A stretch of DNA of 51,534 nucleotides from Bifidobacterium biavatii DSM 23969. GTDB lineage: Bacteria; Actinomycetota; Actinomycetes; Actinomycetales; Bifidobacteriaceae. The translations under genes were made by a program, and so were the position numbers. The stretch is from positions 15 through 51,548 of the forward strand of contig NZ_JGYN01000014.1 of the NCBI RefSeq assembly GCF_000741165.1. Reading direction: 5' to 3'. Shown here in pieces: positions 45,079-51,534 of the stretch (positions are counted from its first letter, which is position 1; each line of letters opens with the position of its first letter). The notes below the pieces were generated by a model. It did not search any database. It was not told the DNA's origin and saw only the letters and a list, made by a program, of their open reading frames with translations.

Positions 45079-46110
45079 ATGTTGGCTAACGCAAACGGTG
45101 ATCGTGAGAGCGGTCATAGCGTGAGAGCGTTGGGGGCGCGCTGGGTGACGAGTGTCCTTGCAGCGGTCTGCTCACTGGCTCTTTTTGTAACGGGTTTTGC
45201 TGTGGTGTTTCCTGTGTCTACCGCGTATGCGGAAGATAAGGGGAGTATCACGGTGAACTATCAGGATGATGATGCTCCCATCGTTGGGGCTCAAGCTCAT
45301 CTTTTTCATGTGGCCGACTGGAATGATGCTAATAATGGGTTCACGCCGACTTCCCAGTTCAAGGATTATTCCGTGGATTGGAATGTGTTTGGTGCGGATT
45401 CTGAGACGTTTCGTCAGTTGGCTGAAACGCTTGCCGGGTACATTTCCCGCGACAGCTTGAAGTCGCAGGCCGATCAACTTACAGACTCTACTGGCACTGC
45501 GGTGTTCAATGGTCTGTCGCGGGGATTGTATCTGGTGACGGTTGACGCTTTCGATGGTGACTCGCTTACCTGTAAGGCTTCTTCCACTCTGGTGGTGTTG
45601 CCGTCTGATTCGGGTTCGTTGGATGTGACGCTTCAGCCGAAGACCGAATGCAGTCCGAAGCCTCAGACTCCGGAAGAGAAGAAGACGAAGCTCAAGGTCA
45701 CCAAGGTTTGGAAGAACGATGGTGACGGTGAATCCCGTCCCGCCAAGGTCACGGTTCAGTTGCTTCGTGATGGGGAAATCTATGACGAGGTTTCGTTGAA
45801 CGAGGCGAACGATTGGACGCATGAGTGGTCTGATCTTCCCGCTGAGCATGAGTGGCGGACCGTGGAGAAGGTGGTTGCTGATCATTACACGGTGTTGGTG
45901 GATCGTGAGAACACTGAGGTGTTGGTCGTGAACACGTATCAGCCGGGTGATCATGATCATCACGGTCACGAGGATAAGAAGGAGCATAAGGGCAAGAAGC
46001 CTGCTGAGACTGGTTCGAATGTGTCGACTGTTGCGGCTTGTGCGGTTGGCTTGTCTGGGGCTGGGTTGGCTGTCCTGCGAGTCCGTCGTAAGCATCAGGC
46101 GAATAACTGA
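45079..46110 (+). CDS. minor pilin / basal subunit with one Cna_B domain
   Basis: A 343-residue surface protein with a signal peptide (hydrophobic WVTSVLAAVCSLALFVTGFAVVF, cleaved near AYAEDK), an SpaA-like N-terminal domain (about 55-200) and a Cna_B domain (KLKVTKVWKNDGDGESRPAKVTVQLL to EVLVVNTY, about 210-295). It ends with a His/Lys-rich linker and the sorting signal KPAETGSN, a membrane helix and RVRRKH. The motif reads PAETG and not LPXTG. No E-box is obvious in the first domain. The start at 45079 follows TGGGGAGA; a GTG at 45067 would precede the site. By position and size it is probably the basal subunit that anchors the pilus to the wall. Confidence 0.87.
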   Translation: MLANANGDRESGHSVRALGARWVTSVLAAVCSLALFVTGFAVVFPVSTAYAEDKGSITVNYQDDDAPIVGAQAHLFHVADWNDANNGFTPTSQFKDYSVDWNVFGADSETFRQLAETLAGYISRDSLKSQADQLTDSTGTAVFNGLSRGLYLVTVDAFDGDSLTCKASSTLVVLPSDSGSLDVTLQPKTECSPKPQTPEEKKTKLKVTKVWKNDGDGESRPAKVTVQLLRDGEIYDEVSLNEANDWTHEWSDLPAEHEWRTVEKVVADHYTVLVDRENTEVLVVNTYQPGDHDHHGHEDKKEHKGKKPAETGSNVSTVAACAVGLSGAGLAVLRVRRKHQANN

Positions 46111-46134
46111 AGAGTGTGCTGATTCGAGTATTAG

Positions 46135-46525
46135 GGTAGTGGTTTTGCGCTTTGCGCGTTGGAATCGTGCTTCGCACGATGCTGTTTGATTGGCGGCCTG
46201 CGGCCGCGACGCTCCCTCAGTCACGCTTCGCGTGACAGCTCCCTCAGCCGAGGGAGCCGAGAGCTCCGCCAGCTTCAGAAGGTTTTTCTGGGTTGGAGGT
46301 TGAGCTTTGGTAACCGGGGTGGTTGTGGTGGCCTGGCAGGCTCCCTCGGCTGAGGGAGCTGGCCGCCGTAGGCGGACTGAGGGAGCGTCGCAGCACGCTA
46401 GTGCTGCCAACGGCACAGTATCACGCGTTAGCGTGATTCCGTTACACGGAGCGCAAGCGGAGTGATCGCAGCCATAGGCCGCTGGCAGCACTGCATCGCA
46501 CTCAGTGCGATTCCGCGCGCGAAGC
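46135..46525. repeat. dispersed hairpin-module repeat, copy G (two facing halves)
   Basis: Half one: AATCGTGC/GCACGATG, GCGGCC/GGCCGC, GTCACGC/GCGTGAC, AGCTCCCTC/GAGGGAGC. Half two in the opposite orientation: GGCTCCCTC/GAGGGAGC, GCAGCAC/GTGCTGC, ATCACGC/GCGTGAT. Stems differ from those of other copies but stay complementary. No gene is visible in 46111-46803. Confidence 0.8.
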
Positions 46526-46804
46526 GCGAAGCCGCAACTCCTATTTACCTGAATCAGCCTGAATGTAATGCTTCCCGCGGTGATGGTTGGAGTCGGTGTC
46601 TGGAATCGTGCGCCGGGCACTGGTTTTGATCAAACCGAGGGACTACTTCCTGAAAGGGAGTTCCTGTTTCGGCTGTGAGGCTGGAACGAATAATTGAAGT
46701 CTTGATGGCATGAATGGGCGTGGGGACTCACATTCCTCACCTCTCTTCACCTCGTGAGTGCTCATGTTCTCCTATCCATCCCATCGCCCGTATAACAACA
46801 AAAC

Positions 46805-46855
46805 AGACCTTCCCTGATCGTTCGTTACTCCTATTCCAACGGTCGGGGAGGGTCT
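46805..46855 (+). other. hairpin in the sortase leader
   Basis: AGACCTTCCC and GGGAGGGTCT form a 10-bp stem with one G-T pair, loop 31 bases, about 50 bp before the sortase start. Possible attenuator or terminator; weak evidence. Confidence 0.35.
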
Positions 46856-46903
46856 TCTCTCGTATCTCACTCGCACTCGTTGCTCGTGGAAAGGACAGTG
46901 GAT

Positions 46904-47833
46904 ATGGCTGCTCGTAGTCGGAAGCGGAAGCCGATTGACGTGATTTCCACGATCATTTCCGCGTTTTTCGCGGTGGTGCTTGTGGTTGGGATCGGGCTTC
47001 TTGCGTATCCGTCGGTGGCGGATTGGTGGAATCGGATGCACCAGTCTCGCGCGGTGGCCACGTATATCGAACAGACCGAAGACCTCAGCAAAGCAAAGAA
47101 GGCCGAGATGTTGAAGGCCGCCCGCGAATACAATGCGAAACTGCCTTCGATTGCGGATCGTTGGCGTTTGACTGATGAGCAGAAGCAGGAGTACGAGTCG
47201 ATCCTGGATGTGTCGGGTACCGGCATCATGGGCTACGTCACCATCCCGAAATTGAAGGTACGGTTTCCGGTTTACCACGGTACGGATGAGGGCGTGTTGC
47301 AGATCGCGATCGGCCACTTGGAAGGCAGTTCGCTCCCCGTGGGTGGGGCGACGACTCATGCTGTCGTCTCGGGGCATACTGGTCTTCCCAGTGCGAAGCT
47401 GCTGACCGGTCTCGATACTCTGGTGAAGGGTGATACGTTCGCGTTCCACGTGTTGGATGAAACCTATACGTATCAGGTCGACAAGATCAGCGTGGTCCTC
47501 CCGAATGAACTCGACAATCTCGCTATCGAGGATGGCAAGGATTACGCGACCGTGGTCACCTGCACCCCGTATGGGGTGAATACGCATCGTCTGTTGGTGC
47601 GTGGTCATCGTATTCCTAATCCGAGGACTCCGGATACGACCGACTATGACACTCCGGTGCGTACGTACACGACGGCCATCGTCTCGGTCGCGGCAACCGT
47701 ATTCATCCTCGGCCTTATCATCGTCCGCTGGCTCATCGTACGCCGCCGTCGCCCACGCGGCGGACACTCCACCGGAATAACAAGCAAGCTGGGTACTGCC
47801 ACTGTCTCCGACAATAATGGCGTCGCGTCATAA
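46904..47833 (+). CDS. class C pilus sortase
   Basis: A 309-residue membrane transpeptidase that joins pilin subunits. It has an N-terminal membrane helix (about 20-40) and a second one near the C-terminus (YTTAIVSVAATVFILGLIIVRWLIV), the class C arrangement. Catalytic residues are H158 in SGHTG, C220 in TCTPYGVNTH and R229. Upstream of the barrel, ILDVSG at about 105-112 fits the lid motif. The start at 46904 follows AAAGGA; GTG at 46898 is too close to that site. It is the last gene of the pilus cluster and presumably polymerises the major pilin and joins the tip adhesin and minor pilin. Confidence 0.93.
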   Translation: MAARSRKRKPIDVISTIISAFFAVVLVVGIGLLAYPSVADWWNRMHQSRAVATYIEQTEDLSKAKKAEMLKAAREYNAKLPSIADRWRLTDEQKQEYESILDVSGTGIMGYVTIPKLKVRFPVYHGTDEGVLQIAIGHLEGSSLPVGGATTHAVVSGHTGLPSAKLLTGLDTLVKGDTFAFHVLDETYTYQVDKISVVLPNELDNLAIEDGKDYATVVTCTPYGVNTHRLLVRGHRIPNPRTPDTTDYDTPVRTYTTAIVSVAATVFILGLIIVRWLIVRRRRPRGGHSTGITSKLGTATVSDNNGVAS

Positions 47834-47847
47834 TACGAAGAGCCGAT

Positions 47848-49206
47848 TTACAGACAGAATGACATGTACAACGGGAGGGAACGGCGGTTTCCTTCTCGTG
47901 TGGCCGGTCGGGGATACAGCACGTATTCGGTGCCGATGCGACCGGCGAACTTGACGGCGAATTTATCAAGCGAGATGGTTGAATACCGTTTGCCGGACTT
48001 GACCTCGATTGGACTGATACGTGGCTTCATGGCCGCATCCGGGTACGGGCGCACGATGAGGAAATCAATCTCCATGCGTTCCTCCCGGACGTTGGATGCC
48101 TTGGAATAGAAGTAGAGATCATGCCCCGACGCCGCAAGCTGCTGCGCGACGGCGTTTTCGGCCAACATGCCCTCATTGACTCCGTCCGCGCCAAGCAGCA
48201 CCTGACGGTACACGTCAGGCATGGACGATCCGCTGGCGGAAAAAGCCATAGTGGACAGCAAACCCGTATCGGCCATATAGCATTTCACCGTGGATTCATC
48301 AGCGCTAAGCGCAAGTCCCAGCGACGGATCCTCCGCCAACACGCATAGGTTGACCGTCGCCGCTTCACGCAGCCACGCGAACGCCGTCATAAAATCACGT
48401 GATCGGGAGCCGTTCTCAACCTGCGTGTACACCAAACGCTTCTCATGCTTCGATAACTGCCCGGGAATGGCATCAAACACGGCACGAATGCGTTTGGCGG
48501 CCAAATCACCGTATTTCTCGATATCCTCCCGATACAACTTGAGCACCATACGTTTCGCGCGATCAGCTGCCGCCATATCACGGGACGGCGTGTACGCCGC
48601 AACGGCCTGGGGCATGCCGCCGACCAGCATATACTCGCGCCACAGTCGCCCAGCCTTGCGGTGAAGCGCATCCGGCATCGCCGTATCCGCATCAAACGAA
48701 TGCCGAATCATCGTGGCAAGCGCGGTTTCTCCCATCGCCCACAGAAACTCCTCGAAATCCATAGGCCCCATAGTCATGGACTCCTCCTCGGACGGGATGA
48801 GAATGTCCTTGACGTTGGCGTTGATCGAGATGAGCGATCCCGTTTCGATGTAGTCGAAACGACCATCGGCCACAAGATGTTTGATGAACTCGCGCGCCGG
48901 CGGGAACAGCTGCACTTCGTCGAAAATCACCAATGATTTACGACGGACCAGATTGACGCCGAACGCCGCGCTCAGGTACAGAAAGAAGCCATCCAAATCA
49001 TTGCGCATGTCAAGGAACGTCTGCTTGAACTCGTCGGTGACGCGCGTGAAATCCACCAGCACGTACGAGTCGTACTCATTGCGGGCAAACTCGACGGCGA
49101 CGGTGGACTTACCCACACGACGTGCCCCCTCGATGAGCATGGCGGTATGTCCGGCGCTTGTCTTCTTCCACTCGAGCAACCGGTCGTATGCCTTCCTGCG
49201 GAACAT
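47848..49206 (-). CDS. AAA ATPase with DUF4143-like C-terminal domain
   Basis: A 452-residue ATPase. Walker A GARRVGKST is at 27-35, Walker B SLVIFDEVQ follows, then the sensor-like ETGSLISI. The C-terminal half with a nuclease-like fold (AENAVAQQL, EIDFLIVRPYPDA, ISPIEVKSGKRYS) fits DUF4143, whose EID and EVKSG residues resemble a PD-(D/E)XK active site. Many genes of this family lie in mobile or defence-linked surroundings, but none has a firmly known role. The start at 49206 follows AAGGAG; an ATG 15 bases upstream contains that site. Immediately upstream lies an array of five 34-bp-spaced repeats. It is convergent with the sortase gene, 14 bp away. Confidence 0.85.
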   Translation of the reverse strand: MFRRKAYDRLLEWKKTSAGHTAMLIEGARRVGKSTVAVEFARNEYDSYVLVDFTRVTDEFKQTFLDMRNDLDGFFLYLSAAFGVNLVRRKSLVIFDEVQLFPPAREFIKHLVADGRFDYIETGSLISINANVKDILIPSEEESMTMGPMDFEEFLWAMGETALATMIRHSFDADTAMPDALHRKAGRLWREYMLVGGMPQAVAAYTPSRDMAAADRAKRMVLKLYREDIEKYGDLAAKRIRAVFDAIPGQLSKHEKRLVYTQVENGSRSRDFMTAFAWLREAATVNLCVLAEDPSLGLALSADESTVKCYMADTGLLSTMAFSASGSSMPDVYRQVLLGADGVNEGMLAENAVAQQLAASGHDLYFYSKASNVREERMEIDFLIVRPYPDAAMKPRISPIEVKSGKRYSTISLDKFAVKFAGRIGTEYVLYPRPATREGNRRSLPLYMSFCL

Positions 49207-49219
49207 GTCAACTCCTTGC

Positions 49220-49375
49220 ATTGCACGTTTCTAAGGTTTAAGCATACCACTGGATTGCACGTTTCTAAGGTTTCGTGTGGTGCTGAGATTGCACGTTTTT
49301 GAGGTTTCGCAAGGTGAGAAAATCACACGTTTTTAAGGGTTAGCGATGCCCTGAGATTGCACGTTTCTAAGGTTT
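49220..49375 (-). repeat. five 20-bp direct repeats at an exact 34-bp period before the DUF4143-like ATPase gene
   Basis: Consensus AAACCTTAGAAACGTGCAAT in the gene direction. Copies are at 49220-49239, 49254-49273, 49288-49307, 49322-49341 (most diverged) and 49356-49375. Spacers of 14 bases are all different, so only the repeat and the period are conserved. The nearest copy is 14 bp from the start codon. The exact period is like that of plasmid iterons or multimeric operators. It is not a CRISPR: spacers are too short. Confidence 0.9.
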
Positions 49376-49432
49376 CGCGGCATGCACGTGACGTTTTGCC
49401 CCTGCATAGGACTGCGGGAAGTCTGCGGAAAG

Positions 49433-49858
49433 TCAGAACAATGACGGATTGCGGTTCAGATATTCAGCGGGGGAGAGGGCCTCGACTGGCGAAAGCGCGA
49501 AATCCTTCACGTTGTTTGTGATGATATGCGTCGCATGATCCCGTTCTGCGATCGCGGCGACGAAACTGCCCTCCGTGTCCTTAAAGCCATAAGACAGACC
49601 ACGCAGTATCGCCGTCTCGTCCAGCGCTGCAACATGGGCGAGCCCTAGGCATAAAGACAAAGCCTGGCGGGCCTTGTCTCGGCTTTTAGTGTTCGCTTCC
49701 ACGATATAGGCGATGGTTGCGGCGCTATGCGCCGGCATCAGCAGCTCGAAACCCTCTCGCGACGACAATGCCAGAATCTGGGCCGATGCGTCGCACAATG
49801 GTTCACGTTCCAGTATGACGTCCAAAAACACATTGGTGTCGACAACCAGTCGCTGCAT
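49433..49858 (-). CDS. PIN-domain toxin (VapC-like ribonuclease)
   Basis: A 141-residue PIN-domain protein, probably an RNA-cleaving toxin. The N-terminus MQRLVVDTNVFLDVILEREPL has the first metal-binding Asp (D7), and further acidic residues are in EANTKSRDKARQAL and near the end (FVAAIAERDHATHIITNNVKDF). The start overlaps the stop of the antitoxin gene by one base, so the two are translationally coupled. It is in the same direction as the ATPase gene but is separated from it by the 34-bp repeat array. Confidence 0.87.
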   Translation of the reverse strand: MQRLVVDTNVFLDVILEREPLCDASAQILALSSREGFELLMPAHSAATIAYIVEANTKSRDKARQALSLCLGLAHVAALDETAILRGLSYGFKDTEGSFVAAIAERDHATHIITNNVKDFALSPVEALSPAEYLNRNPSLF

Positions 49859-50088
49859 CAGTGCTTCTCCATCAGGTGACGGCGATAATCCGATTCGTCA
49901 GTCGGTCCGCGGCCGATGCCCATAAGGGCGCGCACGGACGGTGGCAATGTTTCGCGCTCTCCTGTCGGAGCTGCAAGCGAGTACAGATACGATTCCACGA
50001 TCGACGACAGCGTGCGTCCCTGCCGATGTGCGTAGGCCTTTCCGTTTTCGATGGCCCTCTCGTCGACGCTGAGCGTGAGTTTGGTCAT
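49858..50088 (-). CDS. antitoxin of the PIN-domain toxin (DUF6364-like)
   Basis: A 76-residue protein beginning MTKLTLSVDERAIENGKAYA, a ribbon-helix-helix-like N-terminus typical of antitoxins of this type (DUF6364-like), with an acidic, Arg-rich C-terminus (DESDYRRHLMEKH) that should wrap the toxin. The start at 50088 follows AGGAGG. Just upstream lies a large perfect palindrome, the likely site of autoregulation. The toxin gene follows with a one-base overlap. Confidence 0.87.
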   Translation of the reverse strand: MTKLTLSVDERAIENGKAYAHRQGRTLSSIVESYLYSLAAPTGERETLPPSVRALMGIGRGPTDESDYRRHLMEKH

Positions 50089-50099
50089 GACAAACCTCC

Positions 50100-50131
50100 T
50101 ATACGTATACAAAGCATATTGTATACGTATA
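50100..50131. promoter_or_regulatory. operator palindrome of the toxin-antitoxin promoter
   Basis: TATACGTATACAA (50100-50112) and its exact complement (50119-50131) are separated by six bases. It starts 12 bp before the antitoxin start and overlaps the ribosome-site region. Ribbon-helix-helix antitoxins typically repress at such sites. Confidence 0.75.
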
Positions 50132-50318
50132 TCGTTGATCTGGAAACCACGTCTGAACGGGAGTGGTGCGAATGTCGCTGCTGAACCAACTCTTCATGAC
50201 ACCACTGTGTTCGGCACACTGAAAATGAGGCAGCCAATATATGCTGCTTTTTAGCATGATGAAAATCATTAAGGACGGCGAATGAGACTGCATCCTCGCG
50301 AATCCACCGACGCATACG
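50132..50318. other. gap upstream of the toxin-antitoxin operon
   Basis: No gene or clear signal seen in this stretch, which separates the toxin-antitoxin operator from repeat copy H. Confidence 0.35.
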
Positions 50319-50705
50319 GGCTCTTCGCATTTTGGTGTGTATGGGCGTTGTCTGGTGGTGTCGGAATCACGCTGTCGCGTGATGCTGTGTTGCTGTGAGA
50401 TTGCGCTCGCGTGCAATGCTATGTTTCCCGACGACGGCTCAGCCGCCGCACTTGCGAGTGTTCAACGCATCACGATGCTGGCGGTAGCCTCGGCCCCCTC
50501 GGATAGGCCGAGCCGTTAAGAAAACAGTCCAGTGGACTGTTTTTAGGCGAGGAGCGAGCGATAGCGAGCCAGCAAGCAGTCAGCCGAAGGCTGTCCGTAA
50601 TTGCAGGTTGCTGTCAGCCGCAGGCTGACTGGGGGAGCGTCCGCGGCACGCCAGTGCCGCCAACAAGCACAGCATCGCGCGCAAGCGCGATTCCAATACC
50701 TTTGG
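50319..50705. repeat. dispersed hairpin-module repeat, copy H
   Basis: Opens with the left terminal repeat GGCTCTTCGCATTTTGG (50319-50340 in full). It holds AATCACGC/GCGTGATG, a perfect 23-bp palindrome centred at 50532 (AAAACAGTCCA, G, complement), the module TTTAGGCGAGGAGCGAGCGA, GTCAGCC/GGCTGAC, GCGGCAC/GTGCCGC and ATCGCGC/GCGCGAT. A right terminal repeat is present at 51065-51086, so the ends may delimit one 768-bp composite element. No 8-bp duplication is found around these two ends. Confidence 0.78.
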
Positions 50706-50827
50706 ACTGCGCGACCCGCCACACAGCTCAACCACACCACAATGCAAAGAGCCCAGAGCCCATAATGTGCCGTTCCCACCCACACCACGTCCGGCAGGCA
50801 CGACGGATCGGTCCCGTCGAATACCGG

Positions 50828-50988
50828 GTGTGGGTATAAACGGGTCATTTTCCATATAAGAAAACCGGATCGAAGATCGGATCCGTGCCGAGTGTGGGTG
50901 GAAATCGGATCATTTGGTCTGATGATCGTGGTGATGATCGTGGGCATATCCGGTTCATATACGGGAGCGTGGGCATAAACGGGTCATT
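50828..50988. repeat. four degenerate direct copies of a ~20-bp word
   Basis: GTGTGGGTATAAACGGGTCA (50828 on), GTGTGGGTGGAAATCGGATC (50892 on), CGTGGGCATATCCGGTTCAT (50939-50958) and GCGTGGGCATAAACGGGTCA (50967 on). Spacing is uneven. They lie between copy H and the DUF559 remnant in DNA without a convincing gene. Confidence 0.6.
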
Positions 50989-51064
50989 AAACACGCTCAT
51001 AAGCCGCGTACATATACCGTCCATGCCCACACTCTCAGCTACACGCCATCGGTCAACAATCCTT

Positions 51065-51086
51065 ACACGCCAAAATACGAAGAGCC
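51065..51086. repeat. isolated right terminal repeat next to the DUF559 remnant
   Basis: ACACGCCAAAATACGAAGAG and two further matching bases; same as in copies A and D. It directly abuts the DUF559-like fragment at 51088. Confidence 0.75.
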
Positions 51087-51087
51087 A

Positions 51088-51213
51088 CTCTGGTACCGGT
51101 TCCTAAGCACTCACACCCTGCGCTGGCAACGGCAAACCCTAATCGGCCGATACATCGTCGACTTCTACTGCGCGAAAGCCAAGCTTGTGGCCGAACTCGA
51201 CAGTGAAGGCCAC
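51088..51213 (+). pseudogene. DUF559-like endonuclease fragment
   Basis: Forty-two codons translate to LWYRFLSTHTLRWQRQTLIG and continue RYIVDFYCAKAKLVAELDSE, the core of DUF559 (a PD-(D/E)XK, Vsr-like nuclease family), with the catalytic VDFYC and ELD motifs. Both ends are missing: upstream is a terminal repeat, downstream an insertion-sequence end within about 27 bp. It is a remnant, not a functional gene. Confidence 0.75.
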
Positions 51214-51239
51214 ACTACACGTTGGAGCAACAAGCGAAA

Positions 51240-51534
51240 TGAAGTGGCCTGATTTTTGTTCCGTCTCTGCTATGAGACGGCTTGTGCCATCTGCTTTTGA
51301 TAATACTCGTTCTCGACCTGTTCCGGTGTCCTGTAGCCCAGGGAGGCGTGCAGTCGCTTCGAGTTGTACCACGAGACCCACCGCATCGTCGCATACTCCA
51401 GCTCGGCCACACTCCGGTAGGGCTTGTTGACCCAGATCAGCTCGCGTTTGTACGTGTTGTTCGTGCGTTCCGCCAGCGCGTTGTCGTACGAGTCGCCGAC
51501 CGTGCCGGTCGAGGGGAGCATGCCCGCGTCAGCC
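51240..51534 (-). mobile_element. IS3-family insertion sequence, partial (cut by the window edge)
   Basis: The element end is placed at about 51240 (TGAAGTGGCCTGATTTTTG), typical of IS3-type termini. It contains the transposase C-terminal part (next entry). The other end and first reading frame lie beyond the window, so target duplication cannot be checked. Confidence 0.65.
51270..51534 (-). CDS. IS3-family transposase, C-terminal part (5' end outside window)
   Basis: Eighty-seven C-terminal codons of an IS3-type DDE transposase (OrfB). Visible: ADAGMLPSTGTVGDSYDNAL with the last catalytic glutamate in LAERTNNTYKREL, followed by the conserved rve tail RWVSWYNSKRLHASLGYRTPEQVENEYY. The frame is open to the edge of the window, so it is cut there and not mutated. 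It reads against the DUF559 remnant. Confidence 0.92.
   Translation of the reverse strand, partial: ADAGMLPSTGTVGDSYDNALAERTNNTYKRELIWVNKPYRSVAELEYATMRWVSWYNSKRLHASLGYRTPEQVENEYYQKQMAQAVS

Noticed and set aside
49220..49375. CRISPR array
   Set aside because: Repeats of 20 bp with 14-base spacers and no cas genes; the spacing is too short for CRISPR.

Overview
The window is a piece of a high-GC Gram-positive chromosome. ProS, DapD, GuaB, Orn and GltA look bifidobacterial, as do the sortase-pilus locus and the GGAGG-type ribosome sites, so I place it in Bifidobacterium (genus fairly secure, species not assigned). It starts inside guaB and ends inside an IS3-family transposase.

Layout. 1-5.0 kb is housekeeping: guaB end, orn, a PIF1/RecD-like helicase and proS. 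5.1-11.3 kb holds a protein with an internal tandem duplication, then a LacI regulator divergent from an AEC-type transporter and a cytoplasmic GH39-like glycosidase. 11.3-13.3 kb has a DnaA-box-like cluster before ssb, and a HigB/HigA toxin-antitoxin pair. 13.5-25.2 kb has pepO, a Gln/Asn-rich HdeD-like membrane protein, map, gltA, two Xi-type glutathione-transferase relatives (one without the catalytic cysteine), an amidohydrolase and a GNAT. 25.6-32.5 kb is a peptide-uptake operon (lipoprotein, S10 peptidase, two permeases, fused double ATPase); the peptidase lacks a signal peptide, so imported peptides are probably cut in the cytoplasm. 33.4-37.1 kb has two paralogous AAA ATPases flanking dapD. 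37.9-47.8 kb is a sortase-dependent pilus cluster: a 1508-residue adhesin, major pilin, minor pilin and class C sortase. 47.8-51.5 kb is accessory: an AAA/DUF4143-type ATPase, a PIN toxin with its antitoxin, a DUF559 remnant and the IS3 element.

Two signals stand out beyond the genes. (1) A dispersed intergenic repeat family (at least eight bodies) is made of consecutive perfect hairpins. Stem sequences differ between copies while pairing is kept. One copy (21656-22037) is bounded by 22-bp terminal inverted repeats starting GGCTCTTCG and by an exact 8-bp direct duplication, so it looks like a non-autonomous ISL3-type mobile element. (2) Each of the three AAA-type ATPase genes has its own short direct-repeat array just upstream: nine exactly 10-bp-spaced units before the first, AT-rich 9-bp units before the second, and five 20-bp repeats at an exact 34-bp period before the third. 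This suggests repeat-binding or repeat-regulated ATPases, which I cannot match to a named system.

No rRNA, tRNA or CRISPR array was seen. Coordinates, motifs and repeats were read by eye; family names rest on motif recognition, not searches.
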